The position numbers and the translations under genes are program-made. Source: Cunninghamia lanceolata (taxonomy: Eukaryota > Streptophyta > Pinopsida > Cupressales > Cupressaceae). Taken from it: 64,000 bases of DNA. Below, piece after piece: positions 48,363-59,150 of this stretch (its first letter is position 1; the number at the start of each line of letters is the position of its first letter). Below the pieces are notes generated by a model, which saw only the letters and a program-made list of their open reading frames with translations, made no database searches and had not been told where the DNA came from. The DNA lies in the NCBI GenBank assembly GCA_027924645.1, contig BSBN01000334.1, positions 1,736,001 through 1,800,000 of the forward strand, given 5' to 3'.

Positions 48363-48968
48363 ATGCTGCCATCATGTCAAGCACACCAAAGGAGTGAGTT
48401 TTATTTATTTGTTTGTTTGAATTTGCTTCTAAATAGGTAGGTTTGAGTTGTTTTTTTATGTATATTTCATTAATTGTCAGGAAATGTTAATGCACCACCT
48501 CCTCCTCCTCCTCCTCCTCAAAATCGACAAAATCCTGAGGAGGAAATACCTACAAAACAACCTCCTCCATCCATTCCTCGACATGCCCCTGGAACACAAG
48601 AAAATATAATGGGGCAAATTGAAAGTAACAAAAAAGAAATTGAAGATATAATTGCAAGGTTAAAAGATCCTTCCACTTCAACCTTGCATAGGTCCATGCT
48701 TGTTGAATCTCTTGAATCTATGTTATCAAATGTAGATTCAATTAGCAAGCAAATAACTAGTTGGACGGATAAGAGGAGAGAGTTTAGAGATTATTATGCA
48801 GACAAGCTATCATACCAAGATGTGAAAAAATTACAAATCACAAAATTAGACTTGTGTTCAATTTTCACAAACCCACAAACAAATCAACCTCCACCCATTA
48901 CATGCAAGAGGTTCCCTATCCATTGGTGCAACAACCAAGCGATAAGGGACAAGTTTGGGTAGAGGTGG
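48363..48968 (+). pseudogene. Unknown seven-exon gene, exons 1-2 (5' part, before element III)
   Basis: Exon 1 is 48363-48393 (ATG CTG CCA...) with donor GTGAGT at 48394. The intron ends TTGTCAG at 48480. Exon 2 starts at 48481 and is cut at 48968 by element III, resuming at 57071. Intron 1 is phase 1 and the joined frame continues. The product starts with a proline run (NAPPPPPPPPQNR), then a helical, charged region (IESNKKEIEDIIARLKD, SMLVESLESMLSNVDSISK) likely to be a coiled coil, then KLDLCSIFTNP and IHWCNNQAIRDKFG. One in-frame TAG lies at 48960. I do not recognise the family. The upstream chromovirus break suggests the gene might ride in a DNA transposon. Confidence 0.6.
48964..48968. 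repeat. Element III target-site duplication GGTGG (left)
   Basis: Exact partner of 57066-57070. Removing element III and one copy rejoins exon 2 in frame (AGG TGG | TGG ATG). Confidence 0.88.
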
Positions 48969-49089
48969 TGGTGCAGGAGCACCAAGGGCTTAGAGCCCAT
49001 GTGTATATAGTTTGCATTTTGTTGTGATGTTTTGAATTTTCAAAATAGGGTAGAGCGAGAAGAAGTTTATACATGTGCAAAGTAAACCC

Positions 49090-49700
49090 ATCGGAGTGAG
49101 TATTGATATCGGCATAGCTGGAAGATGTATCCTCGATACTTCATATTATACCGATGGAGGGCTAGCTATTGGCTTGAGGTTTACTATCGGCAGGAGTTCG
49201 GTGTCTTATGCTGATCTCCAAGGTCTTACTGATGTGTGATGTTTATTGGCATGAGGGTGGTCATCGGCGGAGCCTGTGGTTGTGTCTCCGATCGCTTGGT
49301 GTTATCCTGATGGAGTGGTAAAGGTTGGTGAAGGCCATCGGCATGAGAATCACTATCGGTGAAGGATGTGGGTGTCACTCCAATATTAATTGTCTATCTG
49401 ATGAAGTGTTGCCAAGGCTTGTCATCGGTATGAGGCTTACTATCGGCGATGGCTGTGAAAGTCACTCCGACAGCTATGTGTTTCTTCGATGGAGTTGGAC
49501 GTCGGTGCAAGGACTTCTATTGGCGTAGCTTTAAGGCTTTAGACTGATGCACAGTGGTCACGCCGACGAAGGGTGAAGACTTGGTATTGGTGAGACAAGG
49601 GACTATCGGAGTTCATGGTTGAATGTTGGTTGATAGTTTGGGTTGTGCCAATGGGGGTAGACAGGGGTCATCGGCGGCAAAAGTGCCGACAATAGTTTAC
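49090..49700 (+). repeat. ATCGG/CCGAT motif cluster, element III LTR
   Basis: More than twenty CATCGG, TATCGGC, CCGATG or one-step variants in about 600 bp, in both orientations and spaced about 20-35 bp. The cluster is upstream of the TATA box here. It is repeated at about 55500-56110 in the 3' LTR. Confidence 0.65.
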
Positions 49701-49712
49701 TAAGCCGTCGGA

Positions 49713-49720
49713 TATATAAA
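49713..49720 (+). promoter_or_regulatory. Element III 5' LTR TATA box
   Basis: TATATAAA following GCCGTCGGA. The equivalent in the 3' LTR is at 56117-56124. Confidence 0.65.
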
Positions 49721-50664
49721 CCGCAGTGGCTGACTTGAACAGGTGCATGTGGGACTAAAAGTTCTCATGAATGCCAAAGTCAATAGAATGCATATCGACA
49801 GGGGAAGAATATGATCGGTGCGACAAAGAATCTGTCTTGCCGATGGGAAACCATAAGTATGTTTCGATGAGACATCTGTGTTATCTTGCCTATAGCACAA
49901 AGATGAACCGACAGTTGGAATACCAACCATTCTGGAATTGGAACCATCCTGTAATGGACATGGAATACTTATAAAATGTAGCATTCTTTCTGTATGAGGG
50001 GTTGAGCAGAAAAACAAGAAAAAGATTTTGATTTGAGAAGCATTCTGATGTAAAGGCAATTTTTGAATAAAAATCAAATTCAGTAGTTCGATCATTTGTG
50101 TATTTCTATCCTGTTTCCATTTTTAGTTTATTATTCTGAAATAGATTAGTCCTTTCTGTTTCTGTAGTTTTGTTCTCTTTTGCAAACCATGACTCTGTAT
50201 TGATGATGCCTCAAGTTCCATTGTACAGTATGGAGGCCATCATGCAGAGCCATGCTCTTTGTTTGTTTTTCTTTTGTGGGGTGGTCGGATCACCAGCTAG
50301 AGGCAATGCATGCTTGTTCTAGGTGCGCTCAGTAAGGAGTCCGGCTAGATAAACAAGTAGGAAGATAGACTTGTAGGGGTGGAAAAATAGAGAGAAAGAA
50401 AGTGAGTACCAAGTAGTCCAGACCCTTGAACAGAGTGAGAAGGGTGGGCAACGGGCTCAGAAAGTTATGTGCCATTTAGGCAGTACCTTGGAAAGCAGTG
50501 AGGACAAGGTATGTGTCCCACACCAAGCAGAAAGGTAGAGTTTTCCATCTCTGCAAAGAGTATGTATTTTAGCACTTTGAATTGGTAGGAAGGCTAGTGT
50601 TGTCAAACAGTCTTGTACACCTATAGGATGCAGAGCAGGCAGCCTAGAGTCCTCCCTATCAAAT

Positions 50665-50676
50665 TGGTATCAGAGC
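50665..50676 (+). promoter_or_regulatory. Element III primer-binding site (initiator Met tRNA)
   Basis: TGGTATCAGAGC, 3 bp after the LTR end. Confidence 0.9.
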
Positions 50677-50718
50677 AGTAAGATTTAGGTTATTCCTAGA
50701 TAGGAATAGAAGAGTTGT

Positions 50719-51840
50719 ATGTCATCATCGAGTTCAAGTGAGTCTGTTAGTTCATCCAAGAAAATGGTGACTAATGCAGAGTTAGCAAAGAAAGTTGAAG
50801 ATCAAGAGGAGGAGAATAGACTCCTACAAGAAAGACTAGCAGAAATGGAGAGTAAGCTAGGTGTAATGTTGCAAAAGACTGAAGAAATCAGCCAGCAAGT
50901 TAAGTATTCTGAGGATAAGGGGAAAGGTGTGTCTGTAGAAGATGAAGAGCCCACACCTGATCCTAAGTTAGAAGAAGAACCATTCTTGAAAGCTTTGAAA
51001 GCAATGAGTGGTAAAACATTGGAAGGAGTACCACTTTTCAGTGGGAAAATGGACCCAGATTTGGTCATGGAGTGGATAGAAGGACTTGAAAATCACTTTG
51101 AATGTGATGGTGTAAGTGAGGCACAGAAAGTAAAGGTGGCCAAATCTAGACTCAGGGGAGCTGCCTTAACCTGGTGGAAATTTGTGCAGACTGAAAGAGC
51201 AAAAGAAGATAAGAAGCCCATAGCTACTTGGAAGGGAATGGTAGCTAAAATTAAAGAAGCATATATGCTAGAAGATTATGAAATATAGTTGCACAGGAAG
51301 AGACAAAATCTGAGACAAAAGGAATTAGATGTCAGTGCATACACTGAAGAATTCCAAAAGCTATGCTTAAGGTCCAAAGTAATGGAGGATGAAAGCATAA
51401 AGGTAGCAAGGTACCTTAACAGTCTGAAGTGGAATATACAAGAAGAAATCAGTTTGTTGTGTCCTACAATAGTGCAAAAATGCTATCAGCTGGCACTAAA
51501 AGTGGAGGAAAAGAATAAGAGGAAACAAGACTCAAATAGCAGAGGAAGAGGAAGAGGCAGAGATAACAGAGGACATAGAGGAGGTTTTGGTGGAAGGAAT
51601 GCTGACAATAGATCCCAAGCAGAATCCAAACTCACAGAGTAGAGTGGGGAGTCAAGTGGTAGAGGAAACCACAGAGGAAGAGGATCTAACAGAGGAAGGT
51701 CAGGAGGATCAGGCAGAGGATCCTATTTCACCAACATGAAGTGTTACAACTGTGGCAATCTTGGCCATCTAGCATATAGGTGCCTAGAAAAAGCCACATC
51801 CTCTTCTCAAGGAGGTGATAAGAGGAATCACTATGTCCAA
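50719..51840 (+). pseudogene. gag: gag, element III
   Basis: Starts at ATG 50719 (MSSSSSSESVSSSKK), the first ATG after the primer site. A coiled coil (NAELAKKVEDQEEENRLLQE, about residues 18-60) is followed by the capsid core (VPLFSGKMDPDLVMEWIEGL, GAALTWWKFV, AYMLEDYEI). An Arg/Gly-rich basic stretch (RGRGRGRDNRGHRGG) and one classical zinc knuckle at 51736-51783 (CYNCGNLGHLAYRC) end the domain. TAG at 51286 and 51640 sit where Gln is expected. It is continuous in frame with pol. Confidence 0.87.
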
Positions 51841-52500
51841 GACAATACATCCAGCAGCCAGTTACCTGAGGTCAATCTGAACTCAGAAGATGGAGAGAAC
51901 CTGATGATAAGGAGAACCTTGATGAAGGAACCAGTAAAGTCTGAACCAAGCCAGAGGAGAGCACTATTTAGAATCAAGTGCAAGATTTTGAATAAGGTAT
52001 GTAAAATTATCATAGACTCAGGATCTACTGATAATATTATTTCTGATGAAGCAGTTAAGAAACTGAATTTGAAAAGAATTACTCATGCAAACCCATATAG
52101 AGTCACATGGTTCAATAAGGGTCAACATGTGGTAGTGAATGAACAAAGTTGGGTAGAGTTTAGTATAGGTGACTATAAGGATAAGGTATTATGTGATATA
52201 CTACCCATGGATGCATGCCATCTCTTATTGGGCAGACCATGGTAGTATGACCGAAAAGCAGTACATGATGGTGAGAAGAATGCCTATTCTTTTTAGAAGG
52301 ATGGTGTCACCTATAAAATTCAATCATTGGAAGATGAAGATGCAGTTCAGATAAAGAGTCCTAATATCTTGGTTGTGAGTGGAAAAGAGTTTCTGAATAC
52401 TCTTAAGGAAGATGGTATTGGTTATGCCATCATAGTAAAACCAAAAGAAGGACAGCAGGATAAGAAGACAGAGATTCCCAAAGAAATGCAGCCTATACTG
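51841..52500 (+). pseudogene. pro: Protease, element III
   Basis: Same frame as gag. The catalytic loop is IIIDSGSTDNII (Asp-Ser-Gly intact). The hydrophobic C-terminal strand has HLLLGRPW, typical of gypsy proteases. TAG codons at 52243 (PW*YDRK) and 52294 (SF*KDG) again replace Gln. Confidence 0.85.
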
Positions 52501-53340
52501 GAGAAGTATAAAGGCATAATTAGTGATGGTACACTAGCTACATTGCCTCCACAGAGAGCAATAAGCCATCAGATTGACCTGATTCTAGGGGCATCTTTGC
52601 CAAACAAGGCACCTTACAAGATGACTCCAGATCAGCACAAAGAGATTTCTAGGCAAGCGTAGGAGTTGCTAGATCAAGGATTGATCAGGAAGAGTATTAG
52701 TCCTTGTGCAGTGCCCACAGTGTTGGCACCCAAGAAAGGAGGATCATGGAGATTATGCACAGATGCCAGAGCCATAAACAAAATAACTATAAGGTATAGA
52801 TTCCCAATTCCCAGAATTAAAGATCTCATGGACTGTATTGGAAAAGCAAAATATTTCACCAAGATAGACCTGAAGAGTGGTTACCACCAAATAAGAATCA
52901 AGGAAGGAGACGAGTGGAAGACAGCCTTCAAGACCACAGAAGGGCTGTATGAATGGCTTGTTATGCCATTTGGTCTATCAAATGCACCCAGTACCTTTAT
53001 GAGACTCATGAATGAAGTCCTAAAGGATTAGATTGGTAAATTTGTTGTTGTTTTTCTAGATGATATTTTAATTTTTAGTCAGACCAAGGAAGAACATCTA
53101 GAACATGTAAATACTGTTTTGCAAAAATTACATGATGAACAACTAACCATAAATCTGGAGAAGTGTGAATTCATGAAGCAGGAATTGGTATACCTTGGTT
53201 TTGTGGTGTCCCAGGGAGAGTTGAAGATGGACAAGTCCAAAGTAGAAGCCATATTGAGCTGGCCTACTCCTAGAGCAGCCACAGAGGTGAGAAGTTTTCA
53301 TGGCTTAGCCTAGTTTTACAGAAAGTTTATCAGAAATTTC
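52501..53340 (+). pseudogene. Reverse transcriptase, element III
   Basis: RAISHQIDLILGASLPNKAP leads into [56 protein letters not shown] and [13 protein letters not shown]. The catalytic box is [11 protein letters not shown] (about 53050). The thumb/connection has GFVVSQGELKMDKSKVEAIL. TAG at 52660, 53029 and 53311 are the only breaks. Confidence 0.87.
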
Positions 53341-53960
53341 AGTGGAATATGTGCACCCATGTTGGATACAATCAAGGATGGAATGAAAGCAAAATTCAAA
53401 TGGACACCAGCTACAGAAAGAAGTTTTGAAAGATTGAAGAATGCGGTAGCAACACAACCTGTTTTGTTGTTGCCTAGTTTTGATAAGCTATTTACTATTG
53501 AATGTGATGCAAGTAATATAGCTGTAGGAGCAGTGCTAAATCAGGAAAACAGACCTGTAGCCTTTTTCAGTGAGAGGCTGAATGAAGCAAAGAGTAAGTA
53601 CTCTTCGTATGACTTAGAGTTGTATGCTTTAGTCCAAGCATTGAGGAAGTGGAGACATTATCTCCTACCTAAAGAATTTGTGGTCTACACAGATAACCAA
53701 GCTCTGAGTTTTCTAAACTCACAGGATAAGTTAAGCAGCAGGCATATCAAATGGATGGAGTACCTGCAATCTTATACCTTTACAATTAAGCATAAGAAGG
53801 GGCAGCTGAACAGAGTTGCAGATGCTTTGAGCAAAAGATTGCTCACAGTGCAGGAAGTGCAATTGAAGAGCATTGGAGTTGAAGATTTCAAGAATCTTTA
53901 CCAAGATGATGAAGATTTTGCTAAGGCATACAAGGTATGTCAAGATTTTGAGAATCACTT
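53341..53960 (+). pseudogene. RNase H, element III
   Basis: Asp in TIECDASNIAVGAVLNQ, Glu in YDLELYALVQAL, Asp in VVYTDNQALSFL and VADALSKR: the catalytic residues are all present. Open throughout. Confidence 0.87.
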
Positions 53961-55130
53961 TCACAGTGAGTTTGCAGATTTCACCTTACAGCAGGGATTG
54001 CTATTCAAAGGTGGACAATTATGTGTGCCAAGAGGATATATGAGAGAAAATCTCATACAGGAGAAGCACAATGGTAGTCTGAGTGGCCATTTTGGTCTGA
54101 ATAAGACACTGGAGCTAGTCTAAAGGTTCTATTATTGGCCAAGGATGCATATAGATATCAGAAGGTATGTAGAGCAGTGTATCGTATGTCAGAAGGCCAA
54201 GGGAACCACTTCAAATGCAGGACTGTACCAACCCTTACCCATTCCTTCCAGGCCATGGGAATGTGTAAGTATGGATTTTGTAGTTGGTTTGCCTAAGACT
54301 AAGACTGGTTATGACAGCATATATGTAGTTGTGGACAGGTTTAGCAAGATGAGTCATTTCATTCCCTGCAAAGTGACTCATGATGCCAGTCATATAGCAC
54401 ACTTGTTTTTCAGAGAAGTGATTAGAATTCATGGACTTCTAGCAAGCATTGTGTCTGACAGAGATGCTAAATTCATGGGGTATTTCTGGAAAACATTGTG
54501 GTAGAGATTGGGGACAAATTTGTCATTCAGTTTAGCATATCACCCACAGACAGATGGTCAGACAAAGGTGGTAAACAGGACATTGGGCAACCTGTTAAGG
54601 TGTATAACCAAAGAATATGGACAGAGTTGGGATCTTGTCATTCATCAGGTAGAATTTGCCTATAATGACAGTGTGAATAGGACTACTGGTAAGAGTCCAT
54701 TCGAAATAGTCTATGGAATGCATCCTAGAGGTATATGTGAGCTCAGAAATATGGGAAACATGGAGAACAAAAGTGGACATGCCAAGGATTTTGCACAATC
54801 CATGAAAGAAGTGCATGAGCAGGTGAAGAAAACCTTGACAGAGAACACACAGAAGATCAAAGACAGAGTAGATGCCCACAGAAGGGATATTCAGTTTGAG
54901 GTTGGTGATCTGGTTATGGTACACTTGAACAAAGCCAGAATGCAGAAAGGCACGCCAACCAAATTGCAGATGAGGAGAATTGGTCCTTGCAGAATCCTAA
55001 ACAAGTATGGTAACAACGCATATAGAATTGAATTACCAAAAGATTTGGCAATCTCACCAGTGTTTAATGTCCAAGACCTGGTGCAATACAGGGGTCCTCA
55101 GTCAGCAGCAAAGGGATCCATTTCAGAGAA
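53961..55130 (+). pseudogene. int: Integrase, element III
   Basis: Zinc domain with two His in EKHNGSLSGHFGLNK and two Cys in CIVCQKAKG. The DDE core keeps [19 protein letters not shown] and Glu-equivalent Lys in DGQTKVVNRTLGN, so the catalytic Glu is mutated (GAG to AAG type). The GPY/F-like module reads MRRIGPCRILNKYGNNAYRIEL. TAA at 54121 and TAG at 54502 replace Gln. Confidence 0.87.
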
Positions 55131-55320
55131 GGAATAGACAGTAAAAGATGTGACTTTGCCACTAAAACCCAAACTGTAGGTAGAGAAAATACTGGATTCA
55201 AGAGTACAGAAGCAAACCAGACATGGTGTCTACATGGAGCATTTGATAAAATGGAAGTAGTTGCCTGAAGTAGAAGCTACCTGGGTTGCAGTGTCATAAT
55301 TCAAAAAGAGGGGCATTGAT
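55131..55320 (+). pseudogene. Chromodomain-like tail, element III
   Basis: After TAG 55135 the frame reads EKILDSRVQKQTRHGVYMEH then LIKWK*LPEVEATWVAVS, matching chromodomain strands with a stop in the loop between Lys and Leu. The tail ends RGIDFASLSPEVT and a stop shortly before the polypurine tract. Confidence 0.7.
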
Positions 55321-55361
55321 TTTGCCTCATTGTCACCGGAGGTGACATAGCTTCTTTCCGC

Positions 55362-55370
55362 ACAGGGGAG
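55362..55370 (+). promoter_or_regulatory. Element III polypurine tract
   Basis: ACAGGGGAG, 2 bp before the 3' LTR start (TGGTGC at 55373). Confidence 0.7.
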
Positions 55371-55372
55371 TA

Positions 55373-57065
55373 TGGTGCAGGAGCACCAAGGGCTTAGAGC
55401 CCATGTGTATATAGTTTGCATTTTGTTGTGATGTTTTGAATTTTCAAAATAGGGTAGAGCGGGAAGAAGTTTATATATGTGCAAAGTAAACCCATTGGAG
55501 TGAGTATTGATATCGGCGTAGTTGGAAGATGTATCCCCGATACTTCATGTTATACTGATGGAGGGCTATCTATCGGCTTGAGGTTTACTATCGGCAGGAG
55601 TTCAATGTCTTATGCCGATCTCCAAGGTCTTACCGATGTGTGATGTCCATCGGCATGAGGGTGGTCATCGGCGGAGCCTGTGGTTGTGTCTCTAATCGCT
55701 TGGTGTTATCCCGATGGAGTGGTAAAGGTTGGTGAAGGCCATCGGCATGAGAATCACTATCGGTGAAGGATGTGAGTGTCACTCTGATATTAATTGACTG
55801 TCCGATGAAGTGTTGCCGAGGCTTGTCATCGGTATGAGGTTTGCTATCGGCGATGGCTGTGAAAGTCACTCCGACAGCTATGTGTTTCTCCGATGGAGTT
55901 GGATGTCGGTGCAAGGACTTCTATCGGCATAGCTTTAAGGCTTTAGACCAATGCACAGTGGTCACGCCAATGGAGGGTGAAGACTTGGTATCAGTGAGAC
56001 AAGGGACTATTAGAGTTCATGGTTAAATGTTGGCCAATAGTTTGGGTTGTGCCGATGGGGGTAGACAGGGGTCGTCAGTGGCAAAAGTGCCAACAATAGT
56101 TTACTAAGCCGTCAGATATATAAACAGCAGTGGCTGACTTGAACGAGTGCATGTGGGACTAAAAGTTCTCATGAATGCGAAAGTCAATAGAATGCATATC
56201 GACAGGGGAAGAATATGATCAGTGTGACAAATAATCTGTCTTGCCGATGGGAAACCATAAGTATGTTTCGATGAGACATCTGTGTTATCTTGCCGATAGC
56301 ACAAAGCTGAACCGATAGTTGGAATACCAACCATTCTGGAATTGGAACCATCCTGTAACGGACATGGAATACTTATAAAATGCAGCATTCTTTCTGTATG
56401 AGGGGTTGAGTAGAAGAAATAAGAAAAAGATTTTGATTTGAGAAGCATTCTGATGTAAAGGCAATTTTTGAATAAAATCAAATTTAGTAGTTCGATCATT
56501 TGTGTATTTCTATCCTGTTTCCATTTTCAGTTTATTATTTTGAAATAGATTAGTCCTTTCTGTTTCTATAGTTTTGTTCTCTTTTGCAAACCATGACTCT
56601 GTATTGATGATGCCTCAAATTCCATTGTATAGTATGGAGGCCATCATGCAGAGCCATGCTCTTTGTTTGTTTTTCTTTTGTGGGGTGGTCGGATCACCGG
56701 CTAGAGGCAATGCATGCTTGTTCTAGGCGAGCTCAGTAAGGATTCCAGCGAGATAAACAAGTAGGAAGATAGACTTGCAGGGGTGGAAAAATAGAGAGAA
56801 AGAAAGCGAGTACCAAGCAGTCCAGACCCTTGAACAGAGTGAGAAGGGTGGGTAACGGGCTCAGAAAGTTATGTGCCATTTAGGCAGTATCTTGGAAAGT
56901 AGTGAGGACAAGGTATGTGTCCCACACCAAGTAGAAAGGTAGAGTTTTCCATCTCTGCAAAGAGTATGTCTTTTAGCACTTTGAATTGGTAGGAAGGCTA
57001 GTGTTGTCAAACAGTCTTATACACCTACAGGATGTAGAGCAGGCAGCCTAGAGTCCTCCCTATCA
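55373..57065 (+). repeat. Element III 3' LTR
   Basis: Same length as the 5' LTR. It ends CCTCCCTATCA and is followed by GGTGG. TATA box at 56117-56124. Confidence 0.9.
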
Positions 57066-57070
57066 GGTGG
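57066..57070. repeat. Element III target-site duplication GGTGG (right)
   Basis: Exact partner of 48964-48968. Confidence 0.88.
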
Positions 57071-58558
57071 TGGATGGTTTTTGACCATTCTCCATGTAAT
57101 AATAATGAGGTCCTGCAATACTTTTTGAGGAAACTCTACTGCGAGTTTGTCCTCAATAAAGTACCAAACTATTTTGATATGCGGGACTTCCAGGGTAGAG
57201 GTGGGGGGTCAGCACAAGATAGACCAGGGGCACATCTTGACCCACTGCAGGTAGTGAGATGAGTAATCAGCAAACCAGCCCATGAGCATGTTTCTATCCC
57301 TTCCATTGTGAAGGAGAGTGTTGAGGTCGATACACTTTAGTCCATTAGTGCATTGACCCAGAGCATCATAGAGCATGCCGGTCCTGCAGCACATAGTGGT
57401 TTGGGAGATAGTACGAGGAGTAGGGTCCCACCCCATGCTTGTCAGGCTTGCGGGTCAGCCTGTGGTTATGACCCCATGGATAGTCAAGATGCAGGTGCAT
57501 AGGCTACATCTACAGCTGAGTAGATGGTGATGACAGATACCCTCATGAGTGAGACTTTTGGCCTTGATACTCAGGTAAATATTAGCAAGTTTATTGAATT
57601 TAATTTATTAAATTTCATTTTTGAAATGCAAGATTAACTAATTTAAATTGATGATTTTAATGAAATTTTAGGGTCATAGCGTCGATGCAGTTTTCAGTGG
57701 TTCACCACCTACATTTTACACTAGATCATCTACTGTCGGGGTATGTAACTAGTAAACAATTATAAATATTACATGTGAATAGCATCGTTATATGAATGGT
57801 ATTCTAATATCTATTTTTGGATGTTGAATAGGTTAATATTGTAGATTTCACGACAACACCTGCCAGCGGTGGTGGACTTCAAAGCTTTATGGAGGTAATA
57901 AAATAAATAGTTTAATGAATGAATTGTACTTACTAGATTTTTGTATGTGACTTGTGTTCTTTATTGTGTGTACTTCCATGTTTAGATGAAAGTGTGTGTA
58001 TGTTAGGAGCCATGATTTGCATCACTATTATAGTTTTTGTAATTGAATAATGTTGTTTTATTTCTAGTTGATGCAGGATGCGGAGACACCTCCCCATGTT
58101 CAGAGGGCAATGGAGCATGGTGTGGCCTCTACAATTCATAGCTCCATGGCATTGATAGGGGTATGAGGCAGATTAGTAAATTTCAATTTACATTCATTGT
58201 TATAGTTGTCTATTTTTGAAAAATCAATAGATTATTGATTTGAAGTTTAATTTCTATCTGGATGGTTTCTATAGGACATGACATCACCAGGGCCTATTTC
58301 TGCTATTGAGGCAAGTGAGGAGACAGATTATATGTTAGTGGTAAGTGATTATTTTGTTAAATGTTTCATTTTTTATAACATGTAATTTCTATATATTAAT
58401 GTTTATACTTTTTATTGTAACAACTAAAGAAGCAGGAAGAACTAAATAGGAGGAGTAGCCCTCGGGTTCGTAGTAGACCACCCACATGCGCATCTCCATC
58501 CCCTAGAAGATCAAAGGCTGCCCATGATCTATTCTCTTCACCAGCCAGAGGGGAATGA
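57071..58558 (+). pseudogene. Unknown seven-exon gene, rest of exon 2 and exons 3-7
   Basis: Exon 2 resumes at 57071 in phase (WMVFDHSPCNNNEVLQYFLRK; shown in part) and ends at 57574 (donor GTAAAT). Exon 3 is 57672-57740, exon 4 57832-57894, exon 5 58068-58160, exon 6 58275-58340 and exon 7 58430-58558, ending TGA. Every boundary is GT-AG, and introns 2-6 are all phase 0, with exons of 69, 63, 93, 66 and 129 bp. Total coding length with exons 1-2 is 1,443 bp (480 residues). The C-terminus is Ser/Pro/Arg-rich (RRSSPRVRSRPP). Stops at 57260, 57338, 57500 and 57521 all fall in exon 2; exons 3-7 are clean. No known domain is recognised. It could be a host gene or a gene carried by a transposon. 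Confidence 0.6.
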
Positions 58559-58584
58559 TTTTTTATTGTGTTCCTTTGTTGAAT

Positions 58585-58740
58585 GCCTATATGGCATTTG
58601 TGGACATATATTTTGTATTGTATATTGTTGACATTGTATGCCTATATGGCATTCTTGTAAGCCTATATGGCTATTTTGCATATATGTTATACTTATATCG
58701 ACAGATATTGATGTATGCCTATATGGATATTTGGTTAATA
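58585..58740 (+). repeat. Four GCCTATATGG motifs just after the gene stop
   Basis: GCCTATATGGC at about 58588, 58640 and 58660 and GCCTATATGGA at about 58717. The motif is a near-palindrome (GCC-TATAT-GGC). It lies in the presumed 3' untranslated region of the seven-exon gene. Apart from these nothing coding is seen here. Confidence 0.6.
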
Positions 58741-59150
58741 CAAATCTTTTTTATTGATGGCGTCCTTACTTGCATTATAAATCCACGTTTGAATGGATAT
58801 TTGTAGATGGCTACTTTAAATATTTAAAGTCCAATTGTATTACATAGGATGTTTGTTGATCCAATAAGCTAGCTATTGTTATTCAAGTATCACCTAAACC
58901 TCATTTTGGAACTAAAAGATAAAAGTTGTATTTAAAAAAAATGAATCATCATGTTGAATAGAAAATATTAATATTCTTTGAGTAGCATAGAATGTCTACT
59001 ATATGCAATACAAAAAAATGAATCATCATGTTATTCTTTATGTTTGAGATCCTGAAAATGACTAAGTCTGGTAGCTTGATATCCTGAAACCCTAGGATGA
59101 ATATCCAAGTCATTAGGTTGATTGTGCCTTGAGAAAAAGTCATTAAGATG
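58741..59150. other. AT-rich DNA downstream of the seven-exon gene
   Basis: No supported gene. A short direct repeat of AAAAAATGAATCATCATGTT occurs at about 58936 and 59015. Confidence 0.4.

Larger units (their letters stand above)
48969..50661 (+). repeat. Element III 5' LTR
   Basis: TGGTGCAGGAGC to CCTCCCTATCA. The U3 part (about 49090-49700) is packed with ATCGG/CCGAT motifs. The TATA box is at 49713. Confidence 0.9.
48969..57065 (+). mobile_element. Element III: complete chromovirus inserted in exon 2 of the seven-exon gene
   Basis: Two LTRs of identical length (1,693 bp), a 5-bp duplication GGTGG, an initiator-Met-tRNA primer site, and a single-frame gag-pol (50719 to about 55320) with no frameshift but about 12-13 nonsense codons, all TAG or TAA. 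The domain order is gag, zinc knuckle, protease, RT, RNase H, integrase, chromodomain-like tail and polypurine tract. LTR differences are mainly transitions, many within ATCGG motifs. The element shares no LTR sequence with element II or the Tat composite apart from that motif cluster. Confidence 0.9.

Noticed and set aside
57250..57390. Extra intron in exon 2 starting at CAG|GTAGTG, to remove stops
   Set aside because: No acceptor restores a clean frame past all the downstream TAG codons, and the unspliced frame meets the 57574 donor in phase 0.
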